This document shows, one piece after another, positions 32,016 through 38,235 of a stretch of 38,235 bases of DNA (within the stretch, counting starts at the first letter, position 1; each line of letters begins with the position of its first letter). Made by a program: the position numbers and the translations under genes. The stretch is from Kiritimatiellia bacterium. GTDB taxonomy: Bacteria; Verrucomicrobiota; Kiritimatiellia; RFP12; UBA1067. The stretch spans positions 1 to 38,235 of the forward strand of contig JAFXST010000017.1 of NCBI GenBank assembly GCA_017525475.1. Reading direction: 5' to 3'. Below the pieces are notes generated by a model. It searched no databases. It worked only from the letters and a program-made list of their open reading frames with translations, and was not told the DNA's origin.

Positions 32016-34265
32016 TTAGCCCTGGTAGAGGAGGCGGCCGTTGGCGCCAAAGAGGAGGCGGCCGTTGGCGCCGAAGAGGAGCTGGCCGGGATTGGCAAGG
32101 ACAAAGACGGCCGTAATCTCGACGACGCCGTCCAAAATGGCGGTAGGGTCGAGCGTCAAAGTCGCCTGCTGCCCGGCCACGGTATCGTCGACGATCTCGC
32201 GGCCGACGACCGGGTAGGCGGTTGGCCCTACGCCGCCCCAGGTGCCCGCCGCCTGCGCGTCGTAGGTGTAGCGCTTGGTGAGCTTATACTCCCAGTGATC
32301 GAAGCGGTAGTAGGTGTCGGGCGTGGCCGTGAGCGTAAAGGGCGAGGCGCCCGTCTTGGCCGCGCCCTGGAGAAACGCGCCGCCGCCCGAGACCGTGCCG
32401 CCGCCCACCGTCGCGAGCACGATCTGCAAGTTGGCGGTGCCGTAAAAGAAGATAACGCCCACCGGCACCTCGATGGCGCCGATCACGTAGGGCGCCGCCT
32501 GGGTCACGTCGGGCGAGCGCAGCCGGTTGCGGTCGACCTGCAGGATGTGCAGCGCGTCGTCGGCCACCGTGGGGTCGTACTCGAACTCGCCCATGCCGAA
32601 CGACAGGAACCCCTGCGCCGGCTGGGGGTAGATCTCCACGCGGTCGCCATAGTCGGCGTCGCCGGCGCCGTGGATGGTGCTCAACTCGATGCCCGGGTAC
32701 TTGGCCGAAATAAGCGCCTGGCTTGGGCTTGGGTACTCGGCCCACGGCCCCCACCAAAACTGCTCCACCTTGCACATCTTGAGGCGCGCCAAAATGCGCA
32801 CGGTCAAGTTGCCGGCGGGCATGATAAGCGGCACCGACACCTCGGCCGCCTTGGCGGTATTGGTCAAAAGCACGCCGCCGGATGCGTCGAGAATCTGGTA
32901 GATGATGCTGTCATTGTCGCCGGTCTTGGCCGAGAAAACGAGATCGTCGCCGGGCGCCGCGACGCGCGTGCGCGTCTCGGAGTTGCGGTTTTGCGGGAAG
33001 AAGAACCACCCGCCCGAAGTGCCGGCGCTACTGTTGGCCCATGCGTAGTACTGCTCCTTTTTGGTCTTTACGTACCAGCCAGTATCATTCTGCACCGTGA
33101 GGTTGTAGAGGGTTTCGAGGGGTACCGTGAACTCGTAGGAGCGATCGATCGAGTTGATGGTGCAGGTGATGTCGCGGTAGCGGCTAGAGCCGAGCGAGGT
33201 GCTGGTACACGTCGCCAAGCTGCCGACGCGGCCGGGCAGGTAGTAGGTGGTCTCGGTCGCGTTGTTGCCGTAGATCGTTTTGAGCGTAGCCTGGTAGATC
33301 CGCGAAGGCTCGGTAGCCTCGAACTTCACCACCACCCGCTCGCCGCCCTGGTAGACCTTCTCGGCCACGACGTCGCCGCCGATGGTGGCGGTGCCGTTGG
33401 CGGTCTGTTGGCCGGTGAAACGAACGCGCACGCGGTAGCCGGTGGTGGCAGTAAAGACGATGCGGGTGATGACGCGCGATCTCGAGACTCCGGACGATAC
33501 CCCGATATCGCCGGAGGCGGTATCGGCGGCGCCGTAGGGGCCGCCGTAGGGCGGGGCGTAGGTGGTGGAGCCGCCGCCCTGGTAGTAGACGGTGTAGCCG
33601 GTTATGTACTTGCCGGCGGGCTCCTTGATGACCCAGTAGGCCCGATTGCGATCGCAAGGCGACGCCCCCTCGCCGAGGACGCAATTCTTCTCGAGCACCT
33701 CGAAGAATTGCGTCATCGTAAAGCCGGAGGGGAGTTCGTACTGGATCGAAGTGTTGGAGAGGTCGAAATTGATGGCGGCCGTATAGTCGAACGACATTTC
33801 GCCGACCCAGCCGTTCTTGTCGGAGATGAAGAGCGGGCAGGCCATTTTGCCCCACCAAAGGCCGTCGGTCATAACCCCCGGGAAGGTAGGCTCGACCGGG
33901 TCGCTGGAGGTGAACTCGTTGCGCTTGAAGCTCCCGAGAGTGGTAGGCGCGAAGAGGTAGCTGGTGTCGATCGAGCCGCCGTCCTCGTAATGCTCGGTCA
34001 TGGTCACGTTGCCCAAACGTCCATAGGGGTCGGTATAGGTGCTGGTGGTCTCGCCGAGGCTGTTCTTGTAGGTGGCGCTCGTCCGGGTGAAGCCGCCGGA
34101 CTGGGTGCCGCCGTTCTCGTTTACGACGATGCGCTTGCCGTTCGGTACTTTATAGAGTACGTACCAGAGCGGGTGGCCGTCCGACAGCGCCGAGGATCCC
34201 CAGTACTTGGAGAGCTGGAGCGAATAGCTCGAGATGCCGCTGACGGTGACGGACGGGGCGGCCAT
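32016..34265 (-). CDS. Large adhesin-like / tail appendage protein with a divergent InlB B-repeat domain
   Basis: The 749-residue protein has no signal peptide or membrane helix. It is rich in Thr, Ser, Gly and Tyr, as in phage fibres and surface adhesins. Near residues 630-720 the pattern GGGTVSGGGAF, FTLTATPDTYYRFDHWEY and EITAVFVL matches the divergent InlB B-repeat (Flg_new_2-type) domain; a weaker copy may lie near residues 290-330. The C-terminus is a perfect tandem LLFGANGR-LLFGANGR, then LLYQG. It starts three bases after the preceding stop, so it is coupled to the minus-strand late operon, and it is the last large gene before the terminator. As late position suggests, it may bind host surfaces; that is inference. 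Confidence 0.75.
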   Translation of the reverse strand: MAAPSVTVSGISSYSLQLSKYWGSSALSDGHPLWYVLYKVPNGKRIVVNENGGTQSGGFTRTSATYKNSLGETTSTYTDPYGRLGNVTMTEHYEDGGSIDTSYLFAPTTLGSFKRNEFTSSDPVEPTFPGVMTDGLWWGKMACPLFISDKNGWVGEMSFDYTAAINFDLSNTSIQYELPSGFTMTQFFEVLEKNCVLGEGASPCDRNRAYWVIKEPAGKYITGYTVYYQGGGSTTYAPPYGGPYGAADTASGDIGVSSGVSRSRVITRIVFTATTGYRVRVRFTGQQTANGTATIGGDVVAEKVYQGGERVVVKFEATEPSRIYQATLKTIYGNNATETTYYLPGRVGSLATCTSTSLGSSRYRDITCTINSIDRSYEFTVPLETLYNLTVQNDTGWYVKTKKEQYYAWANSSAGTSGGWFFFPQNRNSETRTRVAAPGDDLVFSAKTGDNDSIIYQILDASGGVLLTNTAKAAEVSVPLIMPAGNLTVRILARLKMCKVEQFWWGPWAEYPSPSQALISAKYPGIELSTIHGAGDADYGDRVEIYPQPAQGFLSFGMGEFEYDPTVADDALHILQVDRNRLRSPDVTQAAPYVIGAIEVPVGVIFFYGTANLQIVLATVGGGTVSGGGAFLQGAAKTGASPFTLTATPDTYYRFDHWEYKLTKRYTYDAQAAGTWGGVGPTAYPVVGREIVDDTVAGQQATLTLDPTAILDGVVEITAVFVLANPGQLLFGANGRLLFGANGRLLYQG
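32028..32081. repeat. 24-bp tandem repeat in the adhesin-like gene
   Basis: Two identical-in-frame 24-base copies (32028-32051 and 32052-32075, differing at one base, A versus G at the Phe codon) plus a six-base partial third. They encode LLFGANGR twice near the C-terminus. Confidence 0.9.
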
Positions 34266-34268
34266 AAC

Positions 34269-34976
34269 TTACTCGCCGGCTCCTTGCGAAGGCTCGCTCT
34301 CGGCCGAGTGCGGCGTCGCCTCGAAGATCTCGTCATTGCCTTCGGACTCGCCGAAGTCCGGCACGTCGATCTCGGTGGAGGTATTGACGAACTTGTGGGT
34401 GGTGGTGTCGTACTCCGACTTTTCGACCACCGAAATGGTGCGCATGTTCTGCTTGGTGATGGTGGCGGCGGAATCGGCGCCGACGCCGAGCACCGAGAGC
34501 TGCGCCGTCTTGTACTTGAGACCGAGGTAGTGATTGTCGGTCATACGGTTGGCGGCGATCTCGAAATCGGTCTTGATGACCACCTCCTTGGTGGAGAGCG
34601 TGAGCTGGGTGTCTTGCGTGGCGGCGTAGCTGCCGGGCGTACCCTTGGCCACCACCGACAAAGGCGTCTTTTGCACCAATATCTCGAGCTTGCCGTCGTT
34701 GATCTTCAGCTTGAGCCCGGTGATCGCGTCGACATCTTCCGTCGTAATATTGGCGCCGGTGGCCGGCAGCCGATCGGTGCGGAGGCGGATGACCGGGTGC
34801 TCTTCGTCGGTGCGGTCGATGTAAATCAGGCCGTTTTCCGGATCAACATCATAATCGCCTTTGAGGTTGGCCCAGCCCGCGACCATCCAGTTCCAGGTTT
34901 CTACAAAGGAGCCAAAAACTTTGCCGGCGAGAATCTTGCCGTGCTTCAGGTACTGGATAATCGAGGGTCTAGCCAT
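34269..34976 (-). CDS. Phage-like protein of unknown function
   Basis: A 235-residue protein that I do not recognise. The N-terminus (SIIQYLKHGKILAGKVF, WNWMVAGWANLKGDY) is aromatic and looks like a structured attachment segment; the middle (about 60-180) is beta-rich with Thr/Val alternation; the C-terminus is acidic (SEGNDEIFEATPHSAESEPS). There is no signal peptide. Its start abuts the previous stop, and the adhesin-like gene follows after three bases. A virion baseplate, connector or fibre-associated part is plausible from gene order only. Confidence 0.65.
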   Translation of the reverse strand: MARPSIIQYLKHGKILAGKVFGSFVETWNWMVAGWANLKGDYDVDPENGLIYIDRTDEEHPVIRLRTDRLPATGANITTEDVDAITGLKLKINDGKLEILVQKTPLSVVAKGTPGSYAATQDTQLTLSTKEVVIKTDFEIAANRMTDNHYLGLKYKTAQLSVLGVGADSAATITKQNMRTISVVEKSEYDTTTHKFVNTSTEIDVPDFGESEGNDEIFEATPHSAESEPSQGAGE

Positions 34977-35465
34977 TTATGCGAAGTCCGGATAGGTGCG
35001 ATTGTTTTCGGTAGAGAAAAGCGAGGTGGCGGATACGTGGTTCTCGCGCGTCTTTTCGTCCTGCTCGTTCAGCTGCAGGATCACATCATAGGCGTCGCCG
35101 CCGGCCGCACGCACCTCGACTGAAGCCATCGACACGTCGCCGCCATCGATGTCGGAGAAGTGCTCGGTGAGGCCGATGGTGTCGCCGTCGAATACCGAAA
35201 TCTTGCAGCTCCTGGTATATCTGGAGCGAAGCGTGGCGGCGAGGGTGTTGGCGGCCGAGCGCGTAAGGCCAATGTAGCGCAGCGATCCGGTGCAGTAGCG
35301 CGAGTAGCTCCAGGCGCGCGTCAGCGTAGCCTCGATGCCCACGCCCTGCGCATACTTCCAGTTGCCGGCAATCCGCCGGACGGCATAGTTGACCTGCCGA
35401 TCGCTCTCGATCACCAGCCGCTTGGCAAGTTCGGTGCTGTTAGTTGCGTCATTCAGCAGGCTCAT
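34977..35465 (-). CDS. Phage-like protein of unknown function
   Basis: A 162-residue protein, no family recognised. I chose the ATG at 35465 because GGAGGGA lies four bases upstream; an ATG four codons earlier has no ribosome site. The first half is helical with many Arg residues (LAKRLVIESDRQVNYAVRRI), the second half is beta-rich (KISVFDGDTIGLTEHFSDIDGGDVSM, in part). It overlaps the end of the DUF1353/lipobox gene by 17 bases. The order within the late operon suggests a structural or tail-associated protein. Confidence 0.65.
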   Translation of the reverse strand: MSLLNDATNSTELAKRLVIESDRQVNYAVRRIAGNWKYAQGVGIEATLTRAWSYSRYCTGSLRYIGLTRSAANTLAATLRSRYTRSCKISVFDGDTIGLTEHFSDIDGGDVSMASVEVRAAGGDAYDVILQLNEQDEKTRENHVSATSLFSTENNRTYPDFA

Positions 35466-36177
35466 GGCTCCCTCCATTCACAACGCCGCCGACGTTATTC
35501 GTATGCACCTCGCCAAACGCCTCGCAGATCGACTTCACCACGCTTTCGACGTGCGAGGTGCAATTGGTGCCGGTCATGGCGACCTTGACGGCATGCGTCT
35601 TGACGTCCGGACGCAACCAGGCAACATCCTCGGAGTAGTTGGCCACAAAGCTTTCCACGCCCTCAGGCACGGCAACCACCTCGAGCTGGCCGATCCCCAC
35701 TACCCCGGTATTGGTGTTGGCGTACATCCCGCGGCCATCCACCATTCGAAACTTGCTCGCACAGCCGGCTGCGCCAACCAAACAGATGGCCAGCATAGCC
35801 ACGCGCGCCGCGTTGTTCCAGGCAATGCCGCCGAACAGCCGCAGCGCCGCGTATTCGACGCGCGCCTTCCAGGCGGGGATCCCGAGCGCGATCTGCAGGT
35901 CGCGGTAGATTTGGTCGGCGGCCTTGCGCGCGACCGGCTGTTTGGCGTAAAGATAATCGTGCGCCAAGGCGGCGATGATGCGTGGGCTATCGTAGGGCGA
36001 GCCGCAAAGCCGCCAGAGGGCGCGCGGGATCGAGGCGCCGTCAAAGAGGAAGCCTTGCGGCACGGTGAAGTCCAGCGCGGGCGAGCGCACCGTCCAGTCG
36101 GCGGCGAGCTCGTAGAGATTGAAGTCGCCCACTGGCATGAGCGTGGGGCGCGCGAAAATATAGGTATTGCCTGCCAT
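35449..36177 (-). CDS. DUF1353-like protein fused in frame to an internal lipobox domain
   Basis: A 242-residue protein starting at ATG 36177, one base after the preceding stop. Residues 1-120 match the DUF1353 pattern of phage lysis-region proteins: FTVPQGFLFDGASIPRALWRL, then IIAALAHDYLYAKQPVARKAAD. The frame continues into a hydrophobic segment with a perfect lipobox, MLAICLVGAAGC (Met128, Cys139), and a 100-residue tail. Met128 is encoded at 35794-35796, so a separate lipoprotein could be made from an internal start, although no ribosome site is seen. It lies directly after the holin candidate. DUF1353 is assigned with moderate confidence; the fusion is seen directly. Confidence 0.72.
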   Translation of the reverse strand: MAGNTYIFARPTLMPVGDFNLYELAADWTVRSPALDFTVPQGFLFDGASIPRALWRLCGSPYDSPRIIAALAHDYLYAKQPVARKAADQIYRDLQIALGIPAWKARVEYAALRLFGGIAWNNAARVAMLAICLVGAAGCASKFRMVDGRGMYANTNTGVVGIGQLEVVAVPEGVESFVANYSEDVAWLRPDVKTHAVKVAMTGTNCTSHVESVVKSICEAFGEVHTNNVGGVVNGGSHEPAE

Positions 36178-36178
36178 T

Positions 36179-36439
36179 TTAGTTGCCTCCAATAATAGTT
36201 GATATGAGCTTGTGCCAGGGTGCGAACGCGGCGCCGACGCCGCCACCGCCGCACAGGAACGAAATGACCATGACTTGTATGCGCTTGACACGCTCACTTG
36301 TCTTGCGCTGGCAGTCCATGAGCGCGAGCAGGATATGCGATTGCGCCCGGTTGACGGCATCATAGCGTGCGTCATCGTCCTTGATAAGGTACGCATCATC
36401 CAATTCGAGCTTTAGGCTGTTTTGTTGTTCGCGGGTCAC
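36179..36439 (-). CDS. Holin candidate (small membrane protein)
   Basis: An 86-residue protein with a GTG start at 36439 that overlaps the previous stop (GTGA). The N-terminal 50 residues are charged and helical, ending QRKTSERVKRIQ; then comes one membrane helix, VMVISFLCGGGGVGAAFAPW, and a short tail. Size, single helix and position next to the DUF1353-type gene in a phage-like operon fit a holin-like protein or a phage membrane protein. The Gly-rich helix is unusual. No sequence signature is decisive. Confidence 0.6.
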   Translation of the reverse strand: MTREQQNSLKLELDDAYLIKDDDARYDAVNRAQSHILLALMDCQRKTSERVKRIQVMVISFLCGGGGVGAAFAPWHKLISTIIGGN

Positions 36440-36909
36440 TCCTCGACCTCCCCGGCTTTGGTTATGATTGTCACCTCGTTGGTGGTGGCCTTCTCTTGCT
36501 CGCGGCGCTTGCGGGCGCGGGCCAAGGCCACGGGGACGCCCTCGGCGTTGAGCGTGGCCGGTTTGGGCGTGGCCTTTTTGGGTGAGCTAAAGGGGATCTC
36601 GAAAGCCATGCCGTCCTCGTGGGTCTCGATCTTGACGGCACGCTCGAGGTCGACTTCTTCGCGAATCATTTTGCCGTGCCAAGCCTGCCGCCCGCCGGGC
36701 GTCGCCACCTCGCGGTGATACTTGCGGTTCAGGAGCTGCAACGCCGCGACAAGATCGGCTTGCGTCCAGGTGTTGGTAGAGCCGTCCTCGTTCACGGTCT
36801 CGATCATGACCGGGAGATCGAGCGCATCGGCCGTGGTAGTATCGGCCCGGGAAAAGATAGGCAGCGCCGCGAGCGCGGCCAAAAGGATTAGGGTGATTTT
36901 AGTCTGCAT
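36436..36909 (-). CDS. Secreted protein of unknown function in the phage-like operon
   Basis: The 157-residue protein has an N-terminal signal peptide (MQTKITLILLAALAALPIFSRA, cleavage about 22). The mature part is charged: an N-terminal half with TQADLVAALQLLNRKYHRE and GRQAWHGKMIREEVDLERA, and a Lys/Arg/Glu-rich tail. It overlaps the preceding gene by 11 bases and the holin candidate by four. A periplasmic role, for example in lysis, is possible but no family is recognised. Confidence 0.68.
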   Translation of the reverse strand: MQTKITLILLAALAALPIFSRADTTTADALDLPVMIETVNEDGSTNTWTQADLVAALQLLNRKYHREVATPGGRQAWHGKMIREEVDLERAVKIETHEDGMAFEIPFSSPKKATPKPATLNAEGVPVALARARKRREQEKATTNEVTIITKAGEVEE

Positions 36910-37537
36910 TGTTGCCTCCTGTTGCCGGCATGACCAGCACGCCGTCGTTATACACTTTGGTGTGGATGGGGATTAAAGTCGAGCCCTCGCGGACGCTGCG
37001 CCAGTCGATTTGCCAGACGCCGTTGGTGTGGACGGCGGGCCCGGGCGTCCAAGAGGTGAAGACGGCCCAGTTGTTGGTATAGGCGCCCGTAAACTCGAGC
37101 TCGAGCGGGCTAACGACGCCGCCCAAGGTGTTGGTATAAACGAGCTCCCAGGCGGCAGGATCGTTATTGCCCACCGGCCGGCGGGCCACGTTGAAATCAG
37201 CGCTCGCGGGCGCGATGAGATAGTAGAACGCCAGGTGGACGGAGTTGGTGTTTAGCGAGGATCCCGCGTCGTAAAGATATCGCTGCTCAACGTCTACGGC
37301 CGGGAAAGAGATGGTGCCCCAGGTGATGCCTCCCTCTTTGGTGGCGCCATATTGCCAAACGGCGCAAAAGGCCACGCCCAAAAGCACCTTCCAGGCGACC
37401 GGCGTGGTGGCGGGCACTACGCGCTCGAGCTCGCGCTTGGCGATGCCCCAAAACTTGTAGGCCAAGAGCGCGAGGAACGCAAGGCCAAAAAAGGCGAGGC
37501 CTATGCCGGCAATGACGAGTTGCAGCTTGGCAAACAT
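36899..37537 (-). CDS. Membrane protein of unknown function in the phage-like operon
   Basis: The 212-residue protein has two N-terminal membrane helices (LVIAGIGLAFFGLAFLALLAY and VAWKVLLGVAFCAVWQYG), then a beta-rich extracytoplasmic or soluble domain of about 140 residues with many Asn, Thr and Trp (WELVYTNTLGGVV; WAVFTSWTPGP; VWQIDWRSVREG). The start abuts the end of the appendage gene. No family recognised. Confidence 0.65.
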   Translation of the reverse strand: MFAKLQLVIAGIGLAFFGLAFLALLAYKFWGIAKRELERVVPATTPVAWKVLLGVAFCAVWQYGATKEGGITWGTISFPAVDVEQRYLYDAGSSLNTNSVHLAFYYLIAPASADFNVARRPVGNNDPAAWELVYTNTLGGVVSPLELEFTGAYTNNWAVFTSWTPGPAVHTNGVWQIDWRSVREGSTLIPIHTKVYNDGVLVMPATGGNNAD

Positions 37538-38235
37538 TTAGGGCACCTCCGTAAGTGTCAAGACCGTGGAGCCCGAAATGGTGGCGGTGCCGAGCGAATA
37601 CTTGGTGTTGCCGATCATGATATAGTCAAGTTTGGTGGGTGCGGCGTTGTGGATGTAGGTCTCGCCGCCGACCGTATACTCGGCCTTGGCGTAGATGTTG
37701 GGCGTGGGGCCTTTGGCGGTGACGGCCGCCGTCCAATTGCCGCTCGTTCCGATCCAGACGACCGTGCAGGGGCAAGCCTGCTCGGTCTCGGCGATAAAGC
37801 CGGCGTGCGTGGTCCGGTTGGTGCAGGCGTAGATCGTCGGATGCTCGGCCGAGATGACAGAATAGTGGGCGTACAAAGTGCCATTGGTGACGGCGACGTG
37901 GTCGCCCAATGCGCGCGCCGTGCGGCGCTCGCCTTTGACAACCTCAAAGAGTACATTATCCTCATCGTCGGAGACGCGGAAGAAGCCGTTGGTCTCGCCG
38001 CCCAGGTCGGTGACGAGGCCGTTGCTCTCGAGGAGCCAGATCGCACCATCGCTGGTGATGTGCCGCTCGTACGCCATGCCGCCCGCGATCGCAATCTTAG
38101 GCGACGAGATCCAGGTATAACCATCGGGCGCGTAGTTGCCGGTATGGGATTCGTAAAACCCCCAGGCGCGATCGGCCTTACCCTCGAGTTGAGTCGCAAG
38201 CGACTCAACACTGTTGGAGTTGGCGGCGCGGTAGG
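37538..38235 (-). CDS. Tail/appendage-like protein, 5' end cut off by the window edge
   Basis: The frame is open from the stop at 37538 to the right edge; an internal Met at 38077 is not a convincing start because the frame continues for 52 further codons (YRAANSNSVESLATQLEGKA and onward). About 232 residues are visible. The upstream part reads GYTWISSPKIAIAGGMAYER; the rest is beta-rich with Thr/Gly and short repeated hydrophobic strands, ending SGSTVLTLTEVP, as in fibre or appendage proteins. No signal peptide can be judged. Missing its N-terminus. Confidence 0.65.
   Translation of the reverse strand, partial: YRAANSNSVESLATQLEGKADRAWGFYESHTGNYAPDGYTWISSPKIAIAGGMAYERHITSDGAIWLLESNGLVTDLGGETNGFFRVSDDEDNVLFEVVKGERRTARALGDHVAVTNGTLYAHYSVISAEHPTIYACTNRTTHAGFIAETEQACPCTVVWIGTSGNWTAAVTAKGPTPNIYAKAEYTVGGETYIHNAAPTKLDYIMIGNTKYSLGTATISGSTVLTLTEVP

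Noticed and set aside
32295-35123. 942-codon plus-strand open frame through the phage-like region
   Set aside because: Opposite three consistent minus-strand genes with coupled starts; no recognisable motif.

Overview
The window is GC-rich, gene-dense bacterial chromosome, and no rRNA gene or CRISPR array was seen. It opens at a likely replication origin (dnaA, dnaN) and ends inside an integrated phage-like element on the minus strand. The host is a diderm (Gram-negative) bacterium: there is a LolC/E plus LolD pair, an ExbB/ExbD energiser, lipoproteins, signal peptides and type IV pilus ATPases. dnaN is followed by an RNA methyltransferase instead of recF/gyrB, ExbD is duplicated, TPR proteins are large, and several promoters sit almost on top of the ATG. 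I infer a member of the PVC group (Verrucomicrobiota / Kiritimatiellota / Lentisphaerota-like). The sequence alone does not prove this.

Region 1 (1-5262): dnaA, a probable oriC between dnaA and dnaN, dnaN, a THUMP-domain RNA methyltransferase, a coiled-coil protein, and an XRE-type regulator with zinc ribbons whose promoter is packed with TTATCAACA-type boxes. The same box forms a perfect inverted repeat upstream of dnaA, and the base-reading loop of this DnaA departs from the usual signature.

Region 2 (5259-13465): metabolic genes in tight, often overlapping runs: an N-acyl-D-amino-acid deacylase, rpe, a stand-alone coaC, gmk, a beta-ketoacyl-synthase-like protein, an NhaC-type antiporter, thiE, hisF and guaA.

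Region 3 (13523-22583): an apparent envelope machine, co-oriented with small gaps: a 1057-aa exported TPR protein, a second exported repeat protein, ExbB, two ExbD proteins with almost identical N-termini, a TonB-position protein carrying a PA14-like domain, then a LolC/E-type permease and LolD-type ATPase. This is the best candidate for an undescribed system.

Region 4 (22640-30052): phosphomannomutase/phosphoglucomutase, a TPR lipoprotein and a CvpA-like membrane protein, converging on a minus-strand pilB-pilT-pilB operon.

Region 5 (30154-38235): a tRNA-Asp/Gln/Tyr cluster, then a tyrosine recombinase immediately downstream of tRNA-Tyr, then minus-strand phage-like late genes running in from the right edge. 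These comprise a cut-off tail or appendage protein, membrane and secreted proteins, a holin candidate, a DUF1353-type protein fused to an internal lipobox, two unknown proteins and a 749-aa adhesin-like protein, ending at a minus-strand terminator. The right end of the element lies outside the window.
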